Positions 1-10,100 of a stretch of 64,000 nucleotides of DNA are shown here, one piece after another (within the stretch, counting starts at the first letter, position 1; the number at the start of each line of letters is the position of its first letter). This DNA is from Chitinophagaceae bacterium UBA1930 (GTDB lineage Bacteria > Bacteroidota > Bacteroidia > Chitinophagales > Chitinophagaceae): NCBI GenBank assembly GCA_002337145.1, contig DDFK01000002.1:868001-932000 (forward strand), read 5' to 3'. The notes under the pieces were generated by a model, which did not search any database, was not told the origin of the DNA, and worked only from the letters and a program-made list of their open reading frames with translations. The translations under genes were made by a program, and so were the position numbers.

Positions 1-159
1 ATTATACTGATAAAGGAGGGTAAAAGCAGTAAGGAAATAAGCAAGGTCTTATACCTAAGCGAATACACGGTAGAAACGCATCGGAAAAACATTTTTAAAA
101 AGACCAATGTGAAATCGATGGGTGAACTGATTAAATGGGCGGTTGATAACCAATTGTGA
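1..159 (+). CDS. LuxR/NarL-type response regulator, C-terminal HTH (5' truncated by window edge)
   Basis: The first 53 codons are open and end in TGA. They encode the end of a LuxR/GerE-type helix-turn-helix: GKSSKEISKVLYLSEYTVETHRKNI is seen as the two helices SSKEISKVLYLS and EYTVETHRKNI, followed by KTNVKSMGELIKWAV. In NarL/LuxR response regulators the TVxxHxxNI stretch is the DNA-recognition helix. The receiver domain lies outside the window. A palindrome of the regulon type described in the findings sits 90 bases downstream, so this protein is one candidate for its binding factor. Confidence 0.85.
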   Translation: MILIKEGKSSKEISKVLYLSEYTVETHRKNIFKKTNVKSMGELIKWAVDNQL

Positions 160-641
160 ATGGATTTTTATTGAACTCACGCACTCACATCAATTTGTGA
201 AAATTAGGATGTTAAAAAGCATGACGGCGTTTTTGGGAAAAGATAGGCTGCGTAAATTTACGTAATTGGTAATGTTTGTTGAGTAGTAATACGTTGTCTT
301 TAAGTTTCTTTAAAAATAGCAGATTGTTTTTACTCATTTTACAAAAAATACTTCTTAATATTATCCCATAATATTAATTCTGATATTGGCATTGTAAGTA
401 CATTGCAGGCTAAACAGAAAATCTGATTCCCCCACGATCAGGTTTGTGCCGTTCAAAACTAAACTCTTATGCATCAAGCTCAATTGATGTGCACGCCACG
501 ATTATACCTGGGGGGCTGCAACAGAACAACTGCTATTGGTACAAGCGATTGTACAATGTCTGCTTTTTTGTACCTGTTAAATAACAAACAGGTTGCAATT
601 TCCCTTGGCGAAATACCTTACACCAAACTTTCAGCAGGACT
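160..641. other. Intergenic region upstream of the RHS operon
   Basis: No convincing gene is seen. The stretch is AT-rich and holds two nCGTA-N4-TACGn-like palindromes (250-263 strict, 281-294 relaxed), 31 bases apart or about three helical turns. This is presumably the control region of the downstream five- or six-gene operon. An 80-base segment around 480-560 has no recognisable structure. Confidence 0.5.
250..263. promoter_or_regulatory. Palindromic operator candidate GCGTA-AATT-TACGT
   Basis: Strict CGTA-N4-TACG palindrome in intergenic DNA upstream of the RHS operon. A relaxed second copy, GAGTA-GTAA-TACGT, is at 281-294. The 5-4-5 geometry matches the other sites of this window. Binding by a NarL-type regulator is inference. 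Confidence 0.5.
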
Positions 642-2990
642 GTGAGCTTACATATTACGATATGGCTCCTGGTACTTGTGACGGTTACTACAAACCTGTA
701 TGGGCAAAGCAACCATGTAAGGAAAAGCACCCTGCCACAGAAAACTTCCTATGGAAAGCAATCATACACCGATTCCATTTCTATAGAGCTGAACAGGTAT
801 ATCTGCAAAGGGCTTGATGTAGTGTTACATAAAAAAGAAGCTGTTCAGCAGGACACCCCAAAGCCCCAGTTCAACCATATTGTCACACAGCCAAAACCAT
901 TATTGCAAATACATGGCAATGTGCTATACGATATGAACTATCGTTCGAATGTGGATACACCTTATGCTGAAAAAGATATCTACCAGCACACGGTTCAAAC
1001 CTATCTGGATGTTACCTATAAAGACAACTATCCTGTAAGGGTCTATTTCACTACGAGATTCAGCAACTCCAACCTCTTCAAGAATTTCTCCGACCTCAAC
1101 CTGCAATTCAATCCGGCAGATTTCAGTAACCGGATCAAAGACAGACTTAAGGCAAGGGTAGGCAAATTCATCAGTATGGATTCCTTGAATGCTCTCCGTG
1201 ATTCCCTGGAGAAAAAATTCAAGAAATACCTGTCCCTTAAAAACGAGCTGGACAATCCCAACAACCAGCAACGCATGGTTGAAAAAAAGGAACGTGAACT
1301 GTATGGCCATCGGCAGGGGCTGGTGCCTGATGCTGCTAACCTATTGGCGAATAGCAAGGCAAATGCAATGACCGCTTTCAAAACACGTAACTACAAGTTT
1401 GCAGAAAAATCGGACGAAGGAACTGAAGGGCGGCTTGATTCAACAACTGCAAAAATTGACCGCATACAAGAGGAATACAAAGAGAAAAAACAGCAACTGG
1501 ATTCGTTGATGGCACAACTGGCCGAAGCCCAGAAGAAATATGAAACAGGCAAAAAATGGGTAAATAGCAACAGTACCGATTTGATAAATGCAATTGATGG
1601 GATAAAGAATTATGACCAGTTGAAATCCATGATGGGTAAGCTGAATATGCCAGACACTGCCATGCCAAAAGGTTATAAGACACTGGTTTCCATCCGCTCC
1701 TTATCCGTAGGCAGGAGCCTAGTGGACTACTCCGAACTCTCGGCAAAAAACATCAGCATATCCGGGTTGCAAGCAGAATACAATCCCCGCTGGTATTACG
1801 CCGTGGCAGCTGGCACCATCAATTACCGCTTCAGGGATTTTGTGGTACAGAACCCCAACCAGGTACAGCAATACATGGCATTGGTTAGGGTAGGTAAGGG
1901 TATGAAAGATGGCAACAATATCATTGCAACTTACTATACCGGCAAGAGGCAACTATACAACTACTCCACCAATGGTGGCGTACAACAGCCTGGCAACAAT
2001 GCCCCCGATTATAGATTGATGGGCTTTACTGTAGAAGCAAATTATAAGTTGGGTACACACAGTACGGTTACTGCCGAGGTTGCAAAATCCTCATTGCCTT
2101 TCTACTCAATAGACAGGACAAGTAATGAAAAAACATTCAACACTACCTTCAAATTCAACGACCGCTCCAACGAAGCGTATTCTATCAAACTGGTTTCCTT
2201 TCTGCCGCATACACAAACATCCATCAACGGTTTCTATAAACATATAGGCGAAAATTTTCAATCCTTCAGTGTATTCACTTCAGGTTCCTCACAAGGCTCC
2301 TGGTCGCTAAGGGTAAACCAGCCTTTCTTTAAAAGAAAGCTTACCATTGCTGCATCTGTTAGGGCAAACGATTTTTCAAATCCATTCATCACTACTGGTT
2401 ACAGCAGCACTACCGTATTCAAAAGCATACAGGCAACTTTGCGTATAAAAAGGTATCCGGTAGTTTCTATAGGTTATTTCCCAAGCTCGCAGTTAACCAA
2501 ACTGGGCGACAATAGTTTCATCGAAAACCTCTTCTATACATTCACGTCAACCGTTAATCACTTCTACAAGGCGGGGCATAACACGATGAACACATCCCTT
2601 GTGTACACAAGGTTCTACAACAAGGGAAGCGATTCTGGCTTTGTGTATTTCAATACCAACAACCTCATGCTCAGCCACAGCATATTCCTTAATAAACTGA
2701 CCTTGCAAGCAAACGTTTCAATTGCTTCCAATACGGAATACAATCTATATGTTTTGGAGAACACATTTCAATACAAACTGAATGGTTTCCTTTCCATAGG
2801 TGCCGGTTACAAATACAATAAGCAGACTTTTTTCAATAAGGAATTATGGGGCTACTCAGGTACAGCGATAATACGGCTGCCCAAAATGGGAGAGTTCCAG
2901 TTGATGGCAGACGAAGGTTTTATACCCGGCGGCAACAAACAATTGGTACGGAATGCAACGGGCAGGATCACTTATTTTAAAACATTTTAA
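642..2990 (+). CDS. Outer-membrane beta-barrel-like protein with coiled coil, first gene of the RHS operon
   Basis: A 782-residue exported protein starting at GTG, with a purine-rich stretch just upstream. Residues 1-22 form a signal peptide ending NLYGQ. A charged, heptad-like segment around residues 265-305 (IDRIQEEYKEKKQQLDSL) is probably a coiled coil. The C-terminal half alternates aromatic and polar residues in short strands separated by turns, and the protein ends in Phe (YFKTF), as outer-membrane barrels do. It sits 9 bases upstream of the next gene and in one transcription unit with two giant RHS-related proteins, so a role in their secretion or surface anchoring is plausible but inferred. 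No named family is recognised. Confidence 0.7.
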   Translation: MSLHITIWLLVLVTVTTNLYGQSNHVRKSTLPQKTSYGKQSYTDSISIELNRYICKGLDVVLHKKEAVQQDTPKPQFNHIVTQPKPLLQIHGNVLYDMNYRSNVDTPYAEKDIYQHTVQTYLDVTYKDNYPVRVYFTTRFSNSNLFKNFSDLNLQFNPADFSNRIKDRLKARVGKFISMDSLNALRDSLEKKFKKYLSLKNELDNPNNQQRMVEKKERELYGHRQGLVPDAANLLANSKANAMTAFKTRNYKFAEKSDEGTEGRLDSTTAKIDRIQEEYKEKKQQLDSLMAQLAEAQKKYETGKKWVNSNSTDLINAIDGIKNYDQLKSMMGKLNMPDTAMPKGYKTLVSIRSLSVGRSLVDYSELSAKNISISGLQAEYNPRWYYAVAAGTINYRFRDFVVQNPNQVQQYMALVRVGKGMKDGNNIIATYYTGKRQLYNYSTNGGVQQPGNNAPDYRLMGFTVEANYKLGTHSTVTAEVAKSSLPFYSIDRTSNEKTFNTTFKFNDRSNEAYSIKLVSFLPHTQTSINGFYKHIGENFQSFSVFTSGSSQGSWSLRVNQPFFKRKLTIAASVRANDFSNPFITTGYSSTTVFKSIQATLRIKRYPVVSIGYFPSSQLTKLGDNSFIENLFYTFTSTVNHFYKAGHNTMNTSLVYTRFYNKGSDSGFVYFNTNNLMLSHSIFLNKLTLQANVSIASNTEYNLYVLENTFQYKLNGFLSIGAGYKYNKQTFFNKELWGYSGTAIIRLPKMGEFQLMADEGFIPGGNKQLVRNATGRITYFKTF

Positions 2991-2999
2991 ACAATAGGT

Positions 3000-4100
3000 A
3001 TGCAACGGAAATTATGGATGGTTTTTTGTGCAGCAGCAATTGGTATTGTTGCCCATGCACAGGTCAGCATCACATTACAAGTGCCACCCAATGGCGTATT
3101 GCAGAAGAACCAGCTATGGAACCTGGTAATGGTTTCGTCCAGTACTACTGCAATCAATGTGTCCATTGATTTGACGCTTGTCAATACTAGGAACAACCAA
3201 CCGGTATTGACTGCCGAAACAAGGACATTGACACTTACCAAAGGTGCAAGGCAGGTAAAGACAGAAGATGTGTCACCCATCAAATACACATACCTGTCTG
3301 CCGTTGCCGACCGCAACCCCAACGGTCTTTTGCCTATTGGAAGTTTTACGGCATGTTATACCGTTAGTGTATTGGGGCATGAAGGCAAAGTGGTACTGGC
3401 AGAAGACTGTGTGCCTGTTGAAGTGGAACCACTGAACCCGCCCTTGCTCAACATGCCTGCTGATGGGGCAGCGATAGAAACGGTGTACCCGCAATTCAAC
3501 TGGCTGCCACCTGCACCGCTGAACCTATTCAGCAACCTGAACTACGACCTGAAGCTGGTGGAAGTACTCAAGGGACAAAGCCCCTTACAGGCCATACAAC
3601 AAAATATTCCTGTGTATTCAGTAAATGCAAGGGACCTTTTCAATAACTATCCCGCTTCCAACAAGGCTCTGGATACCGGTAGGTTATATGCATGGCGGAT
3701 AGTGGCAAAAGACAATAGTGAATTTGCTGGCCAAAGCGAAACATGGACATTCAGGGTGGCAGGCAAAGCCATAAAAACAACAGTGAAAGATGAATCTTAC
3801 TACAAGCTGAAAAAAGGCAACGAATCGGCATACGCTATATGTACCGGCATGCTCAAGATGGAATATACCAACGATGCAAACGACCCTTCTGTTAATTACA
3901 GCATCATTGATTTGGGCAATGCAAAATCCCCCCTTGTGAAACAGGGAACATTCAAATTGAATTATGGGCAAAACCTCATAGACCTTTCACTTGCCAGGGA
4001 GCTGGTAAACGGTAAAAGGTACCTGCTTCAACTGGAGAATTCGAGGAACGAGAAATGGGGTATCACGTTTACATACATCGATACCGACAAGAACCAATAA
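3000..4100 (+). CDS. Exported TANFOR-like/fibronectin-like protein of the RHS operon
   Basis: A 366-residue protein with a signal peptide (residues 1-20, ending AHA-Q). The mature part is beta-rich, with repeated ITLQVPPNG-type strands and a central segment (about 150-250) having the FNWLPPAP...LYAWRIVAKD pattern of fibronectin-III-like or TANFOR-type domains found beside RHS genes in Bacteroidota. It has no lipobox and no T9SS sorting tail. It lies between the barrel-like protein and the SpvB-like giant, so it may be a periplasmic or surface component of the same assembly. The TANFOR assignment is from memory of the family pattern and would need a profile search. Confidence 0.6.
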   Translation: MQRKLWMVFCAAAIGIVAHAQVSITLQVPPNGVLQKNQLWNLVMVSSSTTAINVSIDLTLVNTRNNQPVLTAETRTLTLTKGARQVKTEDVSPIKYTYLSAVADRNPNGLLPIGSFTACYTVSVLGHEGKVVLAEDCVPVEVEPLNPPLLNMPADGAAIETVYPQFNWLPPAPLNLFSNLNYDLKLVEVLKGQSPLQAIQQNIPVYSVNARDLFNNYPASNKALDTGRLYAWRIVAKDNSEFAGQSETWTFRVAGKAIKTTVKDESYYKLKKGNESAYAICTGMLKMEYTNDANDPSVNYSIIDLGNAKSPLVKQGTFKLNYGQNLIDLSLARELVNGKRYLLQLENSRNEKWGITFTYIDTDKNQ

Positions 4101-4140
4101 GGCAAGCCCACACAACTAACAACCTTTAAAAAACGATTCA

Positions 4141-7100
4141 ATGATACAGCAGTTATCGGCACGTTTCCAAAAAGCAACCGCCTTCTTTTTGCTCACGCTT
4201 TTCTATTGTCAAACGGTGCTGGCAGGCATTCCGCATGGCAATGCAATTGCTATGGGCAATAGGGAATACAATCCCAGAAAACAGGCATCCTTATTTGGGG
4301 GGATGGATAACAACAAGATGGCAGTATCGGGTACAACGGTAAAGCAGGACAAAGCTGCTGCTGCTCCCACCTTCTCCATTGCCAACAACCAGGCATTCTT
4401 TGGTGGCCCTACCCAACCAGAAATGCAGGCTTTCAGTTCGGTGAATGCTTCTAATATGGTGGATCTTTTTTCGGGCGACTTTTCTTACAATATACCCTTG
4501 CTTGATGTGGGCGGCTATCCCGTAAACATTGCTTACCGTGGAGGCATTACGATGGACCAGGAAGCAAGCTGGGTGGGCCTTGGCTGGAACATCAACCCAG
4601 GTACCATTACCCGCAATATGCGTGGGTTACCGGATGATTTCAACGGTACGGCAGATTCCATTACCAAAACAACATCCATAAAGGAAAACAAGACTGTAGG
4701 TGTTACAGCAGGTGCCGATTTGGAGTTGATAGGCCTGCCCAAAATAGGTAGTGCCAACCTTGGCGTTTTCAATAACAATTATAAAGGATGGGGTATTGAA
4801 ACAGGTTTAAATGCAAGCATTAATTCTGGCTCAAAAGGGGCAGGGTCGTTAACAGGGGGGCTTTCACTAACCAACAATTCTCAAGATGGGTTAACCATTG
4901 TACCTTCTCTCTCGGTTAGACTTTCACAAAAAGAAAATGATAATAAGAGTGGTTTTGGGGAAAGTTTTTCCATATCCGCCCCTTATAATTCGAGAACGGG
5001 TTTAAGGGCACTACAAATGTCGGCAGGTATCAACCAGTCTAAAGTAGACAAAGATAATCAGACACATAGCGGTGCCAACGATTATGCTTCCAGTATATCC
5101 TTTGCAAACCCTTCATTCACGCCTACAATCAGCATGCCCTATACCAGTAGGCAATTTTCTTTTACAGCAAAAGTTGGCCTGGAGAATAAACCTTCCCATC
5201 CAAATTTCTTTGTAAGTGGCTATGTGTCTACGCAGACCATTGATCCAGGCGATCAGGTAAGCAAGTTACCTGCATTCGGTTATCTCAATTTTCAAAATAC
5301 CAATAACGACGCTAGTTCTTTGTTGGACTATAACCGTGAAAAAGAAATTGCCTACCGTGAAAAACCAGCCATGCCACATATTGGCGTGCCTTCTTATACT
5401 TATGATGTTTTTTCCATTACGGGTGAAGGAACAGGAGGCATGTTCCGTCCCTATCGTGGCGACATAGGATATGTGTACGACCATTTAATGAAAACAAAAG
5501 ACAAATCAGACAGGTTGAGTGTGGATCTTGGCTTTGGTGACGTATTTCATGGAGGTGTGGATTTGAATGTAAACAGGTCATACACACAGAGCAGTCCATG
5601 GATTGATGAAAATGTATTGGGTAGAACAGTAAGGTTCAGAAAGTCCGCAGGTCTTTTTGAATCGGCCTATTTTAGGAACCCTGGGGAGAAATCCATTAAT
5701 TCAAAAGCCTTTTACGATGCGATTGGTGGCGATGACGTAGTGGCCCCAGACCTTTACCAGGCTTCGGTAAGCAGTGCTACCATTACTGCAACCAATTTCC
5801 TCAATAGGTACAAGAATAAAAGTTTTGTAGGCAAGACCGCTGTTAATGAAGCTAGTGTAGTAAAACAGCAACGTGATAAACGCACTCAGGTAATTACTTA
5901 CCTCACAGCAAAAGATGCGGAAACAGTAAGCACTTCAAAATATATTGAATCCTATCAACTGAATAGTTTCAATAGAGCAAGCTGTTTGCCTGTATTCAAT
6001 ATCAACCCACAAACAGACGGTACAGGATTATATGGTGAATATTTTAATAATACAGACTTTACTGGTGCCCCGACAGTAACAAAAGTAGAAGGCCCTATTA
6101 ATGGATATTGGTTAGATGCACCGGAAGCAGGTATTAATGGTGATTATTTTAGTATTAGATGGACAGGCAAAATAAAAGCACCTGTAACAGGTGCATATAT
6201 ACTTAAAACATCCAGTGATGATGGTGTAAGATTATGGTTAAATGATTCCCTCCTAATTGATGATTGGACTTTACATCCTGAACTACCCAATACAGCAACA
6301 GTTAATTTAGTTGCCGGTGAATTCTATAAAGTTCGTCTTGAGTTTTTTGACCAAGAAGAAGAGGCGGCTATTAGATTATTCTGGTCCTATCCATCCCAAT
6401 CGGAAGTATTGATTCCCCAAAAATATATGTACCCGCCATCATCTGAAATATTCTCCAATACATCGGGTATTGTTACACGAGAGAGGAGGGTAAATGCTTT
6501 CCGCAAACCAAACCATATTTCTGAAATAGATGTACTGAATGCGGATGGGCGTAAATACCAATACGGTATACCTGTGTACAACCTTAAACAAAAAGAAACC
6601 ACATTTGCCATTGATAAAAGTAAAGGCAATGCTGCAACAGGCCTAGCAGGTTATGTAAACGGAAGTGACAATACAACTAGCAACACAAAAGGCAAGGATA
6701 ACTATTTCTCTTCTGAGGAAATACCTGCTTATGCACACTCTTTCCTGCTTACAGGTATCGTGTCGCCAGATTATGTTGATCTTACTGGAGACGGTATCAG
6801 CGATGATGACTTGGGGGATGCAGTCAAGTTCAATTATACAAGAACGGCTGGTATTGCCAATCCATACGAATGGAGGGCACCTTATGTAACCGATAGCGTA
6901 ACGTATAATGAAGGGCTCAAGTCCGATTCAAGGGATGATAAGGGTAATTATGTGTACGGCAAAAAGGAACTCTGGTACCTCAATTCTATCCAGTCAAAAA
7001 ATATGGTAGCAGCCTTCTTTTTAGAAGACCGCCAGGATGTACTTGAAATAAGTGAAACAGGAGCCAAAACGGCTTCTGGCAAAACAAAGCTATTACGTAA

Positions 7101-10100
7101 AATTGCCCTTTACAACAAGGCGGAATTTTTATTGAAAGATACCTTTGCAACACCTGTTAAGACTGTTTATTTTGAATACTCTTATGAACTCTGCCGAGGT
7201 GTAAATGCAGGTGTAAATCCTTCATTATACGATACGGGCAAACTTACATTGAAGAAAATATGGTTCAGTTACAACGGTAACAACAAGGGTCAACAGAACC
7301 CTTATGTGTTCAAGTACCATGCAAATAACCCAAGGTATAATATTAAATCATACGACCGTTGGGGCAATTACAAGAACCCTGCAAACAACCCCTCTGGTTT
7401 AAACAACGCTGAGTATCCCTACACTTTGCAAGACAGTACAATATCTGCCGATAATGTAGCTGCATGGACTTTACAGGAAATAAAACTGCCTTCCGGCGGA
7501 AGGATCAAAGTGGATTATGAAAGCGATGATTATGCCTATGTACAAAACAGGCGGGCCATGCAGATGTTCCAGATAAAAGGTTTCGGGTCATCTAACTTTT
7601 TGCCTAGTGGAACGAACAATGCATTGTATGCAAAAGGGAATGTTACTAACCCCGTTGCAGACAACCTTTTTGTATTTGTACAAGTAAACCAAACCGTTGC
7701 ATCCAATACAGATGTACTAAAAAAATACCTGGATGGTATTGATAAATTATATTTTAAATTAAATGTGCAGGTGCCAGGCGATAAATGGGGTAGCGGTTAT
7801 GAAAATATACCTTGCTATGCAGATGTGGAAAGCTATGGTTACATGAATGCAAATACCATTTGGATTAAACTCAAAGGCATAGACTTGGATGGTAACCTTG
7901 GCGGCAAGTACAGCCCCTTGGCAAAAGCAGCTACCCAGTTCCTGAAATTGAACCTGGGTTCAAAAGCCTATCCTGGTTCAGAAACAGGTGACGATATAAA
8001 TGTGGGAGATGCTGTGAAAATACTCTTCTCGCAAGTGGACAATATCCTCAACACCATCCGGTCGTTCGACATCAATGCAAGGAGCAAGGGCTGGATGAAA
8101 AATGTGGATCTGAGCAAATCGTTTGTAAGACTTACCTGCCCTACTTATAAAAAAATGGGCGGCGGTGCAAGGGTAAAACGTGTATCTGTTTACGACAACT
8201 GGAATGCAATGACGGGTCAGAAAGAGGCCAAGTATGGACAGGAATATACTTACACAACAACCAAAGAAATAGATGGAAAGAAAACAGTGATCAGCAGTGG
8301 CGTGGCCAGTTATGAGCCAGGTTTGGGTGGCGAAGAAAACCCTTTTCATTTACCGATTGAGTATATAGAAAGGGCTTCTGCATTGGCACCGGTAACAATG
8401 GGTTACACAGAAGAGCCATTGGGCGAATCTTTTTTCCCATCTGCTTCCGTTGGTTACAGCAAGGTAAGGGTAAGGTCCATCAATACCGAAAAAACAAGGT
8501 CGGCCAATGGTTACGAAGAAACAGGTTTTTATACTGCTTACGACTTTCCTACGTTGGTGGATAGGTCAATGATTGATGAAAACACAAAGAAGCGGTTCAA
8601 ACCAGCACTGTCCAATTTCTTACGCATCAATGCAAGGCATTACCTTACCATTTCCCAAGGCTTTAAAGTTGAACTGAACGATATGCATGGTAAGATGCGG
8701 TCACAGGCAAGCTACCCTGAAACAGACCCGGACCATCCGATTAGCTATACCGAAAATTTTTACAGGATAGAGAACCAGAATGCAGATGTAAAACAACTGG
8801 CCAACACCGTGATGGCAATGGCCCCAGATGGTAGTATCGATACGGCTGCATTGATTGGGAAAGATGCAGAACTGATGCTAGACATGCGGGAGCAACGCAC
8901 AGTCGTAAACGGTATCAATGCAAACATAAATTCCGAGTTCTTTTCATTTGGGCTACCTCCGTTCTTGCTGCTACTATCATTCTTGAATCTGGCACAACGC
9001 GAAGAAACACAATTCAGGTCTGCAGCAGCTACAAAAATTATACAGCGGTATGGCATATTGGACAGTGTGGTGCATATAGACAAAGGAAGCAAAGTGTCCA
9101 CTAAAAACATGCTATACGATAGCGAAACAGGCGATGTGCTGTTATCACGTACACAGAACGAGTTCAACGACCCCATCTACAACTTCAGTTACCCTGCACA
9201 CTGGGCATACGAAGGCATGGGTATGGCCTATAAAAATATTGGCGTAACATTAGACAAGGTATTTATCAGGAATGGTAAAATTACTTCTGGCCTTCCATCG
9301 GGTAAAACAGAAGCCGATTTCTTTGCAAGCGGTGACGAAATATTCATCAATTCTAAACCCAAAACCGGTACAGGGGCCGATGCCTGTAACGATGCTTATG
9401 CAACTTTCCCTGTTCAGGGAAGAATATGGGCTATTGATGCAAATGTGGTAAGTGGTGGTACCAAAAGCATCTATTTTATCGATAAAGATGGGCAGGCCTT
9501 TACTGGCAACGATATTTCTTTAACCATTACCCGTTCCGGTAGAAAAAACATGGGTGGGGGAGTAGGTGCAGTAAGTACATTGGCCAACCCACTTATTTAC
9601 AATAGTGGCACCCATCAGTATAGCATACAATTGAACACCGATTCAAAAGTTGTCAATGCATCTGTTGCGAAATTCAAACAGTTGTGGAAGGTGGCGGATA
9701 AGAAAAAAATGGCAACTGATACTTATAGTAATTGTCCTACGGGGTATGGGTACTCAAATACCTTAAATGCTTGTGTTGCTGATACTACCGTAATTGTAGG
9801 CGACTCAATTCACACTTGTTTAATTGAAAAAACCAATCAGGATTATTCCTGTTGCGGAAGTTTTGTCTATTCAAGTTTTAATGTGTACAACAGCGTATTC
9901 AATAGGGAGCAGATAAATTACTCAAATGCATTTTGGAAAAGTGGGTATGATAGTAAATGTGGTTACACTCCTCCAAATTCCAGAATTGCTGAAACAGATT
10001 CATCAATAAATAATACTGATAGTTTATTAACGGGCAGGTCAGGCACGTCTTCCCCTGTATATACTACCGGTCCAATGAACCGATCGGCTGTTTGGGCATG

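Noticed and set aside
593..817. Plus-strand frame overlapping the start of the first RHS-operon gene
   Set aside because: It overlaps the signal peptide region of the 782-residue protein in another frame and shows no domain.
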